DNA from: Bacteroidales bacterium
GTDB taxonomy: Bacteria; Bacteroidota; Bacteroidia; Bacteroidales; F082
DNA length: 64,000 bases
NCBI GenBank assembly: GCA_016290215.1
Contig: JAEETH010000011.1
Coordinates: forward strand, 23,918-87,917
Direction: 5' to 3'
Shown: piece after piece, positions 17,520-27,607 of the stretch
Numbering within the stretch: position 1 is the first letter of the stretch
Layout of the letters: every line of letters starts with the position of its first letter
The notes under the pieces: generated by a model
What the model saw: the letters and a program-made list of their open reading frames with translations, nothing else
Databases searched by the model: none
Told to the model about the DNA's origin: nothing
Translations under genes and position numbers: made by a program

Positions 17520-18293
17520 ATGAAAAATAGAATTCTTATCATCTTAACATTTGCATTGACGTTTATCTTCAATAATGTGAAGGCTCAAGTTGTTTTTCTA
17601 CACACGCATTTTGATCCTCCTTTAACTTTATTGAGACCAAACAATTTACCCGTCTTGGACACATTGAAAATGGACTTTAACCGAGATGGGGTGGCTGACT
17701 TGGGGATTTCTTGGTCAGGCTGGCCTTGGAATGCGGACTTTATATCTCTTAATCCTAATTGGGATTGGACAATTCATAGAGTAGGCGAATCCAGTCCTCT
17801 TTCCTCTTCCAACTCACTATGGCTACACGAAAATGGATATATTAGTGATAGTGATGAATATGAATGGGGCGTAAGATTAAAGCGTGGAAACGACTACTAT
17901 TATGGATGGGCTTACACAGATGCCTTCAGCGAACCTAATCCAGGTATGCCTTTTAATAAGATTTATATTGCGCTACATGAAATGGTATTTTGCACCATCC
18001 CAAACTATCCATTGCATTGGGGACAAACTAGCTTGGATTGGGGGGTGGGAGAAAGCGAGGAAACTATATTCACTACCCTTCACCCCAACCCCACCACAGG
18101 CCAAGTTACTATCACTGGCCAAGACTTGAAAGCCGCCCAAATCATCAACGCCCTCGGCCAATGTGTTGCCACGGTCAAGGGCGAAGGCGAGCAGCTAACG
18201 TTGGACATTAGCAACCTGCCTGCGGGCGTCTATTTCGTCAACATCACCGATGGCGAGGGACGGAAATGCGTGAGGAAGGTGGTGAAGGAATAA
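17520..18293 (+). CDS. Secreted protein with T9SS type A sorting domain
   Basis: 257 residues: signal peptide (ending near NNVKAQ), a body of about 155 residues I do not recognise, with DFNRDGVADLG that could bind calcium, and a C-terminal type A sorting domain from about residue 180 (LHPNPTTGQVTITG, later LPAGVYFVNI and a final basic KCVRKVVKE). The tail directs export through the type IX system. Cargo function unknown. Base composition of the C-terminal 230 bp is clearly more GC-rich than the body, which suggests the sorting domain has been shuffled onto it. Confidence 0.8.
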   Translation: MKNRILIILTFALTFIFNNVKAQVVFLHTHFDPPLTLLRPNNLPVLDTLKMDFNRDGVADLGISWSGWPWNADFISLNPNWDWTIHRVGESSPLSSSNSLWLHENGYISDSDEYEWGVRLKRGNDYYYGWAYTDAFSEPNPGMPFNKIYIALHEMVFCTIPNYPLHWGQTSLDWGVGESEETIFTTLHPNPTTGQVTITGQDLKAAQIINALGQCVATVKGEGEQLTLDISNLPAGVYFVNITDGEGRKCVRKVVKE

Positions 18294-18313
18294 GGCTCTA
18301 ACTGTTTGCAAAA

Positions 18314-18350
18314 AAAATCAGCGTCCGGAAAATTCCGAACGCTGATTTTC
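18314..18350. terminator. Bidirectional terminator between convergent genes
   Basis: AAAATCAGCGTCCGGAA (18314-18330) is complementary to CCGAACGCTGATTTT (18335-18349) around AATT. It lies between the T9SS cargo gene and the convergent DUF2723 gene and has A/T runs on both sides. Confidence 0.8.
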
Positions 18351-18366
18351 GTTTAGTGCAGCTGCA

Positions 18367-21300
18367 TCATTCCATATAATAGCTGCTGAGGAAACTGTCT
18401 AACTTGCCGGTAATCAAGTTCTTCATCTCGGTGCGTTCGTACTTGCTGGCCACCCTTTCGAAATGGTGGAGCAAGCTCATGCCTTCCTCGAGGTCCTCGT
18501 TGTAATACTCACGGAATCTCGGTTTCATGTTGCCGTAATACTGCACCTTGTCAGAATAGTTGTTGACCAACTTCATCATGTAGTCGTCGCCTTTCACGGT
18601 GTCGCCGCAGACGTAGTACATCTCGGGGAACTGGTAGGTGCGGATTTCGGCGGGGAACTTCTCATTGGGGAAGAACTCCTGGAACTTGTCCATGACGATG
18701 ACGGCAGAGTCGAACTGTCCATGGTTGACAAAGGCCTGCGCCAAGCGAGAATAAGACATCTGGGCATATTGGATCTCACGCATACTCTCGCGGTCGGGCA
18801 CCACGCCTTCCTGGTTCAAGCTGCCCCAGTTGACGATGCCCTCGTTGGCTTTGTTGACCAACAGCTCGTAGGCGCCATCGCGATAAACGCCGCCGTAGCC
18901 TTTCAAATAATCTTCGGCCTCGACGGGGATGAAGCGGTAGGCAAGGCCTTCCATGTGTAAATACTTGGAGATGCCCAACACCTTCGCCATGTCGCTGAAC
19001 GAGGTGAAGTACACGGGACGCTCCCAGTTGTTGGTGGCCATAAAGTCCAACAGCATGATGCCGCTCTTGTAGAGGTAGGTGTCTTGGATTTCCCAGCTGA
19101 TTTCGTCAACGATGCGGTCTTGCATGCTTTCGGGCACGATACCGTTGCGGATGCAGGCTTCTTTGTCGACGGTGAGCTTCACTTTGCGGCAGGGGATGTA
19201 GTTGTAGGAACCACCTGAATAGCGTTTCACCGCTTTCGGGTTGTGGAGGAAGTCGATGACCTGCTTCAGCTCCACGGTTTTGCCCTTGAAGTAGTCTTCT
19301 TCTTCCACAGGTACCTGCTCGTTGATGCCGTTGTCGTATTCCTTCGGGGTCAGCGTGAGCGGAAGCTTCTCGGATTCATACACCTTGCGGCCCATCTGGT
19401 GAACATACCAGTAGCCGCTCGACAGCATGTAGTTGCACACGCGCACGTCGGTGCGGAAGCCTTCCACCTCTTGCACATACCACAAGGGGAAGGTGTCGTT
19501 GTCGCCACGGGTGAAGATGACCGAGTTGGGCGGCAGCTGCGCGAGGTAGTTTCGCGCCCAGTCGCGAGCCGAGGTCTTGCCCGAACGGTTGTGTTCTTGC
19601 CATCCGTTGGAGGCCAAAACGCAAGGTACGGCGATGAAGCACAGCAGTCCGACGGCCACGGTGGTAATCACACTTTGTTTCTTGGTCAGCTTGTTGATCC
19701 AGTCGATGATGGCGATGACGCCGAAGCCAATCCAGATGGCAAAGGCGTAGAACGAGCCGGCGTAGCTGTAGTCACGCTCACGAGGCTGGTTGGGCGTTTG
19801 GTTCAGGTAGATGATGATGGCCAAACCCGTCAGGAAGAAGAGCAGGAAGATGATCCAGCTTTGCTTCAGGTCGTTCTTGAGCAGCCAGAACAAGCCAATC
19901 AAGCCGAGGATGAGGGGCAGGAAATAATAGGTCGTTCTGCCTGGATTCTGCAAACAGGCCGGGATGTTGTCCTGGTCGCCGAGGCGGGCATTGTCGATGA
20001 AGCTGATGCCGCTGAGCCAGTTGCCGTGGTTGAGCTCGCCTTGGCTCTCGATGTCATTTTGACGGCCCACGAAGTTCCACATGAAATAGCGCCAATACAT
20101 CCAATTGCATTGGTAGCTGATGAAGAACTTCAGGTTTTGCGCGAAGGTGGGCTTGTTGACGTTGACCATTTCGCCACGGTAGTTCTTGACGCGTACCTGC
20201 GTGCCAGTGACGACGCCTTTCTCGTTTTTGCGGTAGTTGTCGTAGGCATCGGTGTGAACGCCTCTTTGTGTGCTCCACATACGAGGGAAGATGGTCTTCA
20301 TCTCGTCGGGATATTCAGGCAGGCTGCGCTTGTTGTCGTCGGTGATGACATAACGGCCTTTTTCCTTGTCTTTCACGTAGATGGGCGAGCCGTCCTTGAA
20401 GTCGGAGAGGGGCGCGTTGTAGTAAGGTCCGTAAAGCAAGGGCCAGCTACCATATTGGTCGCGGTTGATATAAGAAAGCATCGAAAGGGCTTCCTTGGGT
20501 TCGTTCTCGTTGATGGGCGGGTTGGTGTTGGCGCGGATAATCAGCATGAAGAACGAGGAATAGCCAATCAAGATGAACATGAAGGCGAGGATGGCGGTGT
20601 TCCAAATCACCTTGCCGCGTTTGGCCGTATACCAAAGTCCCCAGATGATGAGGCCGATGATGATGGCGAAATACACGATGGAGCCGAGGTTGAACGGTGC
20701 GCCGAGGGTGTTCACGAAGAACAGCTCCGTCTTGCCGGCCAAGTTGATGATTTGCGGCACGAGGAACATGTTGAGGAACCACAGCAGCACTAACGAAACC
20801 ACGCCAGCCAGCACGAAGCCTCCCACCGAGGTCTTTTTCCATTTCTTGAAATAGACCACATACACGATGGCAGGCACACACAACAGGTTGAGCAGGTGGA
20901 CACCGATGGACAGACCGATGAGGAAAGCGATGAAGATAAACCATCGGAAGCTCTTCGGGTCGTCGGCCACTTGCTCCCATTTCAGGATGGCCCAGAAAGT
21001 TATGGCAGTGAAAAGTGACGACATGGCGTACACTTCGCCTTCCACGGCGTTGAACCAGAACGATTCGGTGAAGGTGTAGGCCACTGCGCCGACAAAGCCA
21101 GCCAGCAGCACACCTATTTTATTTACCCAAGGGGCATCTTCGCCTTCCTTCATCCACACTTTGCGGGCCATCAGGGTGATGGTCCAGAAAAGGAAGACGA
21201 TGGTGAGGCCGCTACAGATGGCCGACATCACGTTGACCATCATGGCCACCTTGGTAACGTCGCCGCCTGCAAAGAGCGTGAAGAAACGTCCAATCATCTG

Positions 21301-21468
21301 GAACAGCGGTGCCCCAGGGGGGTGACCCACTTGCAGTTTGTAAGCCGTTGAAATGTACTCGCCGCAGTCCCACCAGCTCACGGTAGGTTCAAGCGTGAGG
21401 AAATACACGATGGTGGCGATGATGCCTGCCAACCATCCTGTAATGTTGTTTAACCTTTTGAATGTCAT
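18367..21468 (-). CDS. DUF2723 multi-pass membrane protein (GT117-type)
   Basis: 1033 residues. The first about 350 contain many membrane helices and the conserved start of DUF2723 proteins: FLTLEPTVSWWDCGEYISTA, then GHPPGAPLFQMIGRFF. The central part holds a second membrane block, and the C-terminal half is soluble and probably periplasmic, with TFPLWYVQEVEGFRTDVRV. Bacteroidota members are placed among the lipid-linked-sugar glycosyltransferases (GT117) and may O-glycosylate exported proteins. That role is inferred from family. The arrangement DCGEY keeps the acidic residue expected in the catalytic loop. Confidence 0.8.
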   Translation of the reverse strand: MTFKRLNNITGWLAGIIATIVYFLTLEPTVSWWDCGEYISTAYKLQVGHPPGAPLFQMIGRFFTLFAGGDVTKVAMMVNVMSAICSGLTIVFLFWTITLMARKVWMKEGEDAPWVNKIGVLLAGFVGAVAYTFTESFWFNAVEGEVYAMSSLFTAITFWAILKWEQVADDPKSFRWFIFIAFLIGLSIGVHLLNLLCVPAIVYVVYFKKWKKTSVGGFVLAGVVSLVLLWFLNMFLVPQIINLAGKTELFFVNTLGAPFNLGSIVYFAIIIGLIIWGLWYTAKRGKVIWNTAILAFMFILIGYSSFFMLIIRANTNPPINENEPKEALSMLSYINRDQYGSWPLLYGPYYNAPLSDFKDGSPIYVKDKEKGRYVITDDNKRSLPEYPDEMKTIFPRMWSTQRGVHTDAYDNYRKNEKGVVTGTQVRVKNYRGEMVNVNKPTFAQNLKFFISYQCNWMYWRYFMWNFVGRQNDIESQGELNHGNWLSGISFIDNARLGDQDNIPACLQNPGRTTYYFLPLILGLIGLFWLLKNDLKQSWIIFLLFFLTGLAIIIYLNQTPNQPRERDYSYAGSFYAFAIWIGFGVIAIIDWINKLTKKQSVITTVAVGLLCFIAVPCVLASNGWQEHNRSGKTSARDWARNYLAQLPPNSVIFTRGDNDTFPLWYVQEVEGFRTDVRVCNYMLSSGYWYVHQMGRKVYESEKLPLTLTPKEYDNGINEQVPVEEEDYFKGKTVELKQVIDFLHNPKAVKRYSGGSYNYIPCRKVKLTVDKEACIRNGIVPESMQDRIVDEISWEIQDTYLYKSGIMLLDFMATNNWERPVYFTSFSDMAKVLGISKYLHMEGLAYRFIPVEAEDYLKGYGGVYRDGAYELLVNKANEGIVNWGSLNQEGVVPDRESMREIQYAQMSYSRLAQAFVNHGQFDSAVIVMDKFQEFFPNEKFPAEIRTYQFPEMYYVCGDTVKGDDYMMKLVNNYSDKVQYYGNMKPRFREYYNEDLEEGMSLLHHFERVASKYERTEMKNLITGKLDSFLSSYYME

Positions 21469-21524
21469 AATGATATAAGAACTATTTGTTGAATTTTCGC
21501 TTCAATTTGGCTTTTGCCAAATGG

Positions 21525-21532
21525 CAAAAATA
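21525..21532 (-). promoter_or_regulatory. -7 element of the DUF2723 gene
   Basis: CAAAAATA on the plus strand reads TATTTTTG on the minus strand. It lies 57 bp before the ATG at 21468. Confidence 0.45.
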
Positions 21533-21627
21533 CGGCTTTTTGGTTTACACTTCCGCCTTTTTTCGTGATTTGGCCTTGAATTTCATTTTTTTTCGTTTAT
21601 TTGCCATGATTTTTAATCTCTGAAACG

Positions 21628-22497
21628 ATGAAAAAGACCTATTTATTATTATTGGCTTTGTCCTTTTGCGTGATTGACGGTATTTTTGCACAAACTGAAC
21701 AAAAAGACTACTATCCTTTGATTCCTGAAACGGGAGAAAAGCAATGGGATACAAGGCGTGATTTCATTTGGGGGGAGTCAGACTATTATATATGTTGGTT
21801 TGGCGATAACATTGAACTGGACGGCGTGATGTACAGAACCCTAATGGGAATACTTGATAACCCATACCATTCGGGTTTGGTTGGAGCGCTCCGAGAGGAG
21901 AACAAAAAAGTGTATGCCAGATGGTGGAGCTCTGGACTCCAATATTACAGGGAAGAAGTACTCTATTACGATTTTGGATTGCAAGTCGGTGATTGGTTTT
22001 CGGTAGGTGATGAAGACGAACCTTGGTATATTATGGTGGAATCCATTGATGAAGTGACCATGGGTGACGGCTCGGTGCGCAATGCCATTGTGTTCAATGA
22101 AGGCTGGGGGGACGAAAAGGAAACTTGGATTGAGGGCGTTGGCAGTCTGGCAGGCGTAACTCATCGATATGATCCTAATTTAGTCGGTAGTTACTTTTCT
22201 CATTTGCAGTGTTATTTCGAAGAGGGCAACCTTAATTGGACCGATGGCGAATGTTGGGACGATACCGAAGAAAACCTTTCCGAAAACATTAGCCTGTATC
22301 CCAACCCGACCCATGGAATGGTGTATGTTGATGCCGAAAACCTGCAAAAGGTGGAAGTGTTGAATCTTTATGGGCAAATGGTGCAGTGTCAAGAAAGCTC
22401 TGCCATTGACTTGTTTGGACTCAGTGCTGGTGTATATGTTGTGAGAATCATGGATGGAGAAGGCCATGTTGAGGTGCACAAAGTCGTCAAAGAATGA
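21628..22497 (+). CDS. Secreted protein with T9SS type A sorting domain
   Basis: 289 residues with a signal peptide ending near GIFAQ. The body (residues 25-215) has several Trp-rich strands and is unknown to me. The C-terminal domain from about residue 220 follows the type A sorting pattern (SLYPNPTHGMVYVD, LSAGVYVVRI, ending VHKVVKE). Both T9SS cargo proteins in the window end in KVVKE. The protein is therefore expected outside the cell or on its surface. Confidence 0.8.
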   Translation: MKKTYLLLLALSFCVIDGIFAQTEQKDYYPLIPETGEKQWDTRRDFIWGESDYYICWFGDNIELDGVMYRTLMGILDNPYHSGLVGALREENKKVYARWWSSGLQYYREEVLYYDFGLQVGDWFSVGDEDEPWYIMVESIDEVTMGDGSVRNAIVFNEGWGDEKETWIEGVGSLAGVTHRYDPNLVGSYFSHLQCYFEEGNLNWTDGECWDDTEENLSENISLYPNPTHGMVYVDAENLQKVEVLNLYGQMVQCQESSAIDLFGLSAGVYVVRIMDGEGHVEVHKVVKE

Positions 22498-22535
22498 GGG
22501 AAAAAATAACTTTTTTCAAAAAAATGAAAAAAATG

Positions 22536-22566
22536 CTTGCGCGTAACAAAATTAGTTGTACTTTTG
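22536..22566 (+). promoter_or_regulatory. Promoter of tRNA-Gln
   Basis: TACTTTTG (22559-22566) is a good -7 element and TTG (22537-22539) lies about 19 bases upstream as a -33 element. Transcription would start near 22572. Confidence 0.6.
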
Positions 22567-22589
22567 CAGCCGCATTCGGGAACGAATGA

Positions 22590-22660
22590 TGTCGAGTGGT
22601 GTAATGGCAGCACTGCAGATTTTGGTTCTGCCTGTCAAGGTTCGAATCCTTGCTCGACAA
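22590..22660 (+). tRNA. tRNA-Gln (anticodon TTG)
   Basis: 71 nt form a complete cloverleaf. Acceptor stem TGTCGAG pairs with CTCGACA, with discriminator A at 22660. The anticodon stem GCAGA/TCTGC holds the loop TTTTGGT, so the anticodon is TTG. The T arm is CAAGG-TTCGAAT-CCTTG. CCA is not encoded. It stands alone between a T9SS cargo gene and rimP and is followed by a terminator. Confidence 0.95.
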
Positions 22661-22678
22661 CTTAAGGTGGAAGAAAAG

Positions 22679-22707
22679 ACCTGCTACTTTGAGTAACAGG
22701 TTTTTTT
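22679..22707 (+). terminator. Terminator after tRNA-Gln
   Basis: ACCTG (22679-22683) pairs with CAGGT (22697-22701), with a partial TAC/GTA extension, followed by a run of seven T. Confidence 0.7.
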
Positions 22708-22756
22708 ATTTGAAGTTGGAATTTTATATTTTGAATCTTAAATCTTTGAATTTTAA

Positions 22757-23212
22757 ATGATTAACAAAGAACAAGTATCAACCCTCTGCGAAGAAGCCCT
22801 CGCCAACAGCGACCGCTTCCTCGTGGAAGTGAAGGTGAAGCCCAACAACGTGATCGAGGTCTACGTCGACTCTGACACTGCCGTCAACATAGACCATTGC
22901 GCCGAGTTGAGCCGTTACATCAACGAGAAACTCGACCGCGATGTAGAAGACTATGAGCTGAGCGTGTTGTCGTGGGGCCTTTCGGGTGCCTTGAAGATGG
23001 ACCGCCAGTTGCAGAAATATGTGGGCAAGGACGTGGAAGTGAAGACGAAAGAGACGGGCAAGATGCAAGGTAAGTTGGTGAGTTTCGATGCCGAAAAGGT
23101 TGAATTTGCCCCTGCACCGAAGAAGTCCTCGAAGAAGAAACCTGCTGAAGAGCCTGTAAACCTGTTCTTTGAACGCAATAAAGTGGAAGTCAAACCCGCA
23201 ATAATCTTTTAG
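22757..23212 (+). CDS. rimP: Ribosome maturation factor RimP
   Basis: 151 residues. The N-terminal domain ends with VYVDSDTAVNIDHCAELSRY and the YELSVLSWGLSGALK stretch corresponds to the conserved LEVSSPGL region, here degenerate. The C-terminal SH3-like domain includes KDVEVKTKETGKMQGKLVSF. RimP helps assemble the 30S subunit. It starts the conserved rimP-nusA-infB cluster. A 118-bp gap with a palindromic repeat separates it from nusA, so read-through or a second promoter would be needed. Confidence 0.9.
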   Translation: MINKEQVSTLCEEALANSDRFLVEVKVKPNNVIEVYVDSDTAVNIDHCAELSRYINEKLDRDVEDYELSVLSWGLSGALKMDRQLQKYVGKDVEVKTKETGKMQGKLVSFDAEKVEFAPAPKKSSKKKPAEEPVNLFFERNKVEVKPAIIF

Positions 23213-23218
23213 AACGGC

Positions 23219-23282
23219 CCTTCGACAGGCTCAGGGACCTTAACTCTCACAAAAGACAAGGGTGCCTGAGCCTGTCGAAGGC
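23219..23282. repeat. CTTCGACAGGCTCAGGGACC-type inverted repeat
   Basis: CTTCGACAGGCTCAGG (from 23220) is matched by CCTGAGCCTGTCGAAG (23265-23280). The loop is about 29 bases. It is the complete intergenic version of the element whose half appears in the tricorn-like gene (413-434) and whose altered copy lies in the putative anti-sigma gene. Confidence 0.75.
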
Positions 23283-23330
23283 CCCGAACCAACAATCAAC
23301 GATTAAACAATCAACAATCAACAACATAAA

Positions 23331-24590
23331 ATGGACAACTACAAATTAGTAGAAACTTTCTCGGAATTCAAGGAATTCAAGAACATCGACCGCGAAGCCA
23401 TGATGCGCATCATCGAGGATGTGTTCAGAGGCATGTTGAACAAGAAGTTTGAAACCGACACCAACGACTTCATCGACATCATCGTGAACGTTGACAAGGG
23501 CGACTTCGAAATCTACCACAACCGCACGGTCGTTGAAGACGACGAACTGACCGACCCGCTGCGTCAGATTAAGTTGTCGGATGCCATCAAGATCGAGCCT
23601 GACTTCGAAGTGGGTGAGGAAGTGAACGAAGAACTCCGTATCGAGAGCTTCGGTCGCCGCGATATTCTTGCGCTGCGCCAGAACCTCCAGACCAAAGTCT
23701 CTGAATATGAGAAGGAAAACATCTTCCAAAAGTACAAAGAGAAGGTCGGCGAAATCATCACTGCCGAGGTGATGCACGTGTGGAAACGCGAAATCGTTGT
23801 GCAGGACGACGAGAACATTGAATTGATTCTGCCCAAGGCGGAACAGATTCCGAGCGACATATATAAGAAAGGTGACACCCTTCGCGCCATCGTGAAGAGC
23901 GTTGAGAGCGTCAACGGCTCGCCCGTGGTCACGCTTTCGCGTACTTCTGAGGTTTTCTTGCAGCGTCTGCTCGAAGCCGAAGTGCCTGAAATCTACGACG
24001 GCCTCATCACCATCAAGAAGATTGTCCGTGAACCTGGCCAGCGTGCCAAGATTGCAGTGGAATCCTATGACGACCGCATTGACCCCGTCGGTGCCTGCGT
24101 CGGTATGAAGGGTACGCGTATCCACGGCATCGTCCGCGAGCTGCGCAACGAGAACATCGATGTCATCAACTGGACCACCAATCCGGTGCTGCTCATCACC
24201 CGTGCCCTTAGCCCGGCCAAGATTACGAACATCGTCATCAGCAGCGACAATACCATGGCCAATGTCTACATGGAGAACGACCAAATCAGCCTCGCCATCG
24301 GTAAGGGTGGTTATAACATCAAACTTGCCGGCAAGCTGACGGGCTATGAAATCGACGTCTACCGCAACAGCGAAGCCAACAACGCTGAAGAGGATGTCGA
24401 CCTGCAAGAATTCTCCGACGAAATCGACCAGTGGGTCATCGACTCCCTCATCCACATGGGTTGCGATACGGCCAAGGCCGTCTTGTCGTACACGCCTGAA
24501 GAGGTGGCCAACCGTGCCGACCTCGAAATTGAGACCGTCAAGGATGTGTTCCGCATTCTGAAGGCCGAATTTGAACAAGATGCCGAATAA
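23331..24590 (+). CDS. nusA: Transcription termination/antitermination factor NusA
   Basis: 419 residues. Domain order is N-terminal RNA-polymerase-binding domain (1-125), S1 (about 130-200, with [13 protein letters not shown]), KH1 (with the [20 protein letters not shown] motif) and KH2 ([20 protein letters not shown]), followed by a helical C-terminal repeat. NusA modulates pausing and termination. A CAATCAAC-rich leader precedes it, as before cutC and nhaD. It is followed by infB after 44 bp. Confidence 0.96.
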   Translation: MDNYKLVETFSEFKEFKNIDREAMMRIIEDVFRGMLNKKFETDTNDFIDIIVNVDKGDFEIYHNRTVVEDDELTDPLRQIKLSDAIKIEPDFEVGEEVNEELRIESFGRRDILALRQNLQTKVSEYEKENIFQKYKEKVGEIITAEVMHVWKREIVVQDDENIELILPKAEQIPSDIYKKGDTLRAIVKSVESVNGSPVVTLSRTSEVFLQRLLEAEVPEIYDGLITIKKIVREPGQRAKIAVESYDDRIDPVGACVGMKGTRIHGIVRELRNENIDVINWTTNPVLLITRALSPAKITNIVISSDNTMANVYMENDQISLAIGKGGYNIKLAGKLTGYEIDVYRNSEANNAEEDVDLQEFSDEIDQWVIDSLIHMGCDTAKAVLSYTPEEVANRADLEIETVKDVFRILKAEFEQDAE

Positions 24591-24634
24591 AGCATTGCAA
24601 TAATCACCAAACGAGAAACAAAGAGAAAGAAACT

Positions 24635-27550
24635 ATGTCCGAAGAAACTAATTTTACGATTCGATTATCCAAAGCGGTAAAAGAATTCAATGTGGGAAAG
24701 GACACCATTGTGGAATTCCTCGCCAAAAAGGGATTTCAGGTGGATCCCTCTCCCAACACGAAGCTCACGGCAGACATGTATGCGCTGCTCGTGAAGGAAT
24801 ATCAGGGCGAGAAGGAAGTGAAGAACGAGGCCATGAAATTGGGTAACCTCTCTTTCAAGGGTGGTAGTGTTTCCGTTGATTCGGCATTGCAATCGCCTAA
24901 GACTGTGGACGAAGAGGACCACGATGAGGTCATTATTCGTTCAACCACAATATCGTCGCCAACGAAAAAGGTAGCCAAGCCTGCTGCAGAGCCTGAAAAA
25001 GAGGTTGTGAAGGAAGAGACTCCGAAGCCAGAGCCTGAGCCTGAAAAGCCAGCTCCTGAAAAAGTGGAACCCGAAAAGAAGGAAGAACCTTCATCAGGCA
25101 TTTCGCTGAATATCCTCGGGAAAATCGACCTTGAGCCTAAACCTCGTCAGGAGAAGAAACAGGAAAAGAAGCCCGAAAAGCAACCTGAAAAACAGCCTGA
25201 AAAACAACATGGCCAGCCTGAGAAGAAACAGCAGAAGCCTCAACAGCCTCAGCAACCACAGCAGCAGAAACCTGTGGAGAAGAAGCATGAAGCCCCTGCC
25301 AAGGAGGAAGAAAAGCCTGCAGAGCCCAGAGTCATCAAGTTGGAGGCTCCCAAACTGACGGGTCCCACTGTTTTAGGCACCTTGGAACTGCCTGTCGAGA
25401 AGAAAGGCGGCAAGCCTGAGGATTCGAAGAAAAAGAAACGCAAGCGCATCATGGGCGGCAAGCCCGAAGGCTCGTCGGAGAATCCTACTGGACCGAATGT
25501 GAATGCGGGCGGCAAGAAACAGGATGGCGGCAAGCAGGGTAAAGGCCAGAAACCTGCCGACCAAGGCGGAAAGAAAGGCCAGAAAGACAACCCGAAGCTG
25601 AGCAAGAAGGACAAGAAAGGCAAACGCGAAGAGAAACCCGAACTGAGCGAAGAGGAAATCTCGAAGCAGATTAAGGACACTTTGGCGCGCCTCGCTCCTA
25701 TGGGCAAGTCGAAGACCTCCAAGCACCGCCGTGAGAAACGTCAGGCAGTGGCTGGCTCGATAATGGAGGAGATGATGCGTCAGGAAGAGGACAAGAAAGT
25801 CCTGAAAGTGACGGAATTTGTCACCGCCAACGAGTTGGCAACCATGATGAACGTGCCTGTGGTGAAGGTCATCGGCACCTGCATGAGCCTCGGTATGCCT
25901 GTCTCCATCAACCAACGTCTTGACGCAGAAGCCCTTACCGTGGTGGCCGAGGAGTTCGGTTTCCAAGTCGACTTCGTCAGTGCCGATGTGCAGGAAGCCA
26001 TCGCAGAGACCGAAGAAGTCGATAAGGAAGAGGATCTCGTGCCTCGTGCTCCCGTCGTCACCGTCATGGGTCACGTCGACCATGGTAAGACCAAGCTCTT
26101 GGACTACATCCGTAATACCAACGTGGTGGCTGGTGAGGCTGGTGGTATCACCCAGCATATCGGTGCCTACGAGGTGACTACCGAGAGCGGCAAGAAGATT
26201 ACCTTCTTGGATACCCCTGGTCACGAAGCCTTCACGGCTATGCGTGCCCGTGGTGCCAAGATTACGGACGTGGCCATCATCGTCATCGCTACTGATGACA
26301 GCGTGATGCCCCAAACCGTTGAGGCCATCAACCACGCGCAGGCTGCTGGCGTGCCTATCGTCTTCGCATTGAATAAGATCGATAAGCCCACTGCCAATCC
26401 CGACAAGATTCGTGAGCAACTCGCCAACATGAATATCCTCGTCGAGAGCTGGGGCGGTAAGTACCAAGACCAGGAAATCGCTGCTAAGATCGGTTTGAAC
26501 GTCGACGCACTGCTTGAAAAGGTGTTGCTCGAAGCCGAGCTCCTCGACTTAAAGGCTAACCCGAACCGTCTCGCCAAGGGTACGGTCATCGAGTCCGCCT
26601 TGGACAAAGGCCGTGGCTATGTGGCCAAGATCTTGGTGCAAAACGGCACCTTGAAGATTGGTGACATGGTGCTGGCCGGCACCACCTACGGTAAGGTGAA
26701 GGCCATGTTCGACGACCACAACCGTCCTGTCAAGGAGGCTGGCCCATCCACGCCAGTGCTGTTGTTGGGCTTGAATGGCGCTCCCATGCCGGGCGATGCC
26801 TTCAACGTGATGACCGACGAGCGTGAGGTGAAAGCCATCGCCAACCGTCGTGAGCAGCTGCAACGCGAGCAGACGCGCCGCACCAGCCCGCACATCACCT
26901 TGGATGAAATCGGTCGTCGTATCGCCATCGGTGATTTCAAGGAATTGAACATCATCGTCAAGGCCGACGTGGACGGCTCCGTGGAGGCTTTGGCCGACAG
27001 CTTGTTGAAGCTTTCTACCGAGCAGGTGCAGGTCAATGTCATCCACAAGTCGGTGGGTGCCATCAGCGAGTCAGACGTCATGCTGGCTTCGGCATCCAAC
27101 GCCGTCATCGTGGGCTTCAATGTGCGTCCTACCGCGCAAGCGCGTAAGATGGCTGAGAATGAGAAGATTGACATCCGTCTGTACTCCATCATCTACACCG
27201 CCATCGAGGAAATCAAGGCTGCTATCGAAGGTATGTTGGCTCCCGACATCGAGGAGGTGGTCACCTGCAACCTCGAAATCCGCGAGACCTTCAAGATCAG
27301 CAAGGTCGGCACCATCGCCGGTTGCATGGTCTTGGACGGCAAGATCACCCGCAACACCAAGATCCGTGTCATCCGCGACGGTATCGTCATCTATACGGGC
27401 GTGCTCGGCTCCTTGAAGCGTTACAAGGACGATGTGAAGGAAGTCAGTGCTGGTATGGACTGCGGTCTGAACATCGAGAACTTCAACGACATCAAAGTCG
27501 GCGACATCATCGAAGGTTATACTGAGAAGGAAGTCGCAAGGAAGTTGTAA
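24635..27550 (+). CDS. infB: Translation initiation factor IF-2
   Basis: 971 residues. Residues 1-60 form the IF-2 N-terminal domain; residues 100-350 are low-complexity (Glu/Lys/Pro/Gln-rich), typical for IF-2 in this phylum and variable between strains. The G domain starts near residue 475 with [14 protein letters not shown], followed by DTPGHEAF and NKIDKP. Domains II-IV follow to the end ([12 protein letters not shown]). It delivers fMet-tRNA to the 30S complex. It is the last gene of the rimP-nusA-infB cluster and ends in a strong hairpin. Confidence 0.97.
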   Translation: MSEETNFTIRLSKAVKEFNVGKDTIVEFLAKKGFQVDPSPNTKLTADMYALLVKEYQGEKEVKNEAMKLGNLSFKGGSVSVDSALQSPKTVDEEDHDEVIIRSTTISSPTKKVAKPAAEPEKEVVKEETPKPEPEPEKPAPEKVEPEKKEEPSSGISLNILGKIDLEPKPRQEKKQEKKPEKQPEKQPEKQHGQPEKKQQKPQQPQQPQQQKPVEKKHEAPAKEEEKPAEPRVIKLEAPKLTGPTVLGTLELPVEKKGGKPEDSKKKKRKRIMGGKPEGSSENPTGPNVNAGGKKQDGGKQGKGQKPADQGGKKGQKDNPKLSKKDKKGKREEKPELSEEEISKQIKDTLARLAPMGKSKTSKHRREKRQAVAGSIMEEMMRQEEDKKVLKVTEFVTANELATMMNVPVVKVIGTCMSLGMPVSINQRLDAEALTVVAEEFGFQVDFVSADVQEAIAETEEVDKEEDLVPRAPVVTVMGHVDHGKTKLLDYIRNTNVVAGEAGGITQHIGAYEVTTESGKKITFLDTPGHEAFTAMRARGAKITDVAIIVIATDDSVMPQTVEAINHAQAAGVPIVFALNKIDKPTANPDKIREQLANMNILVESWGGKYQDQEIAAKIGLNVDALLEKVLLEAELLDLKANPNRLAKGTVIESALDKGRGYVAKILVQNGTLKIGDMVLAGTTYGKVKAMFDDHNRPVKEAGPSTPVLLLGLNGAPMPGDAFNVMTDEREVKAIANRREQLQREQTRRTSPHITLDEIGRRIAIGDFKELNIIVKADVDGSVEALADSLLKLSTEQVQVNVIHKSVGAISESDVMLASASNAVIVGFNVRPTAQARKMAENEKIDIRLYSIIYTAIEEIKAAIEGMLAPDIEEVVTCNLEIRETFKISKVGTIAGCMVLDGKITRNTKIRVIRDGIVIYTGVLGSLKRYKDDVKEVSAGMDCGLNIENFNDIKVGDIIEGYTEKEVARKL

Positions 27551-27573
27551 ATGGATTCATTTCCGAAAACATT

Positions 27574-27607
27574 GTAGAGACGCGATTTATCGCGTCTCTA
27601 CTGTTTT
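27574..27607 (+). terminator. Terminator after infB made of a dispersed palindrome
   Basis: GTAGAGACGCGAT (27574-27586) pairs perfectly with ATCGCGTCTCTAC (27589-27601), followed by TGTTTTT. The arms are the same GTAGAGACG word found at 55836-55863, so a repeat element appears to serve as the terminator. Confidence 0.8.

Noticed and set aside
19243-20793. 516-residue plus-strand reading frame
   Set aside because: It is antisense to the DUF2723 gene. Its Val/Asp/Glu-rich composition is what a reversed GC-rich coding region gives.
23346-24578. 410-residue minus-strand reading frame
   Set aside because: It mirrors nusA over its whole length and carries no domain.
25373-26467. 364-residue minus-strand reading frame
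   Set aside because: Antisense to infB, including its G domain; the plus-strand protein is unmistakable.
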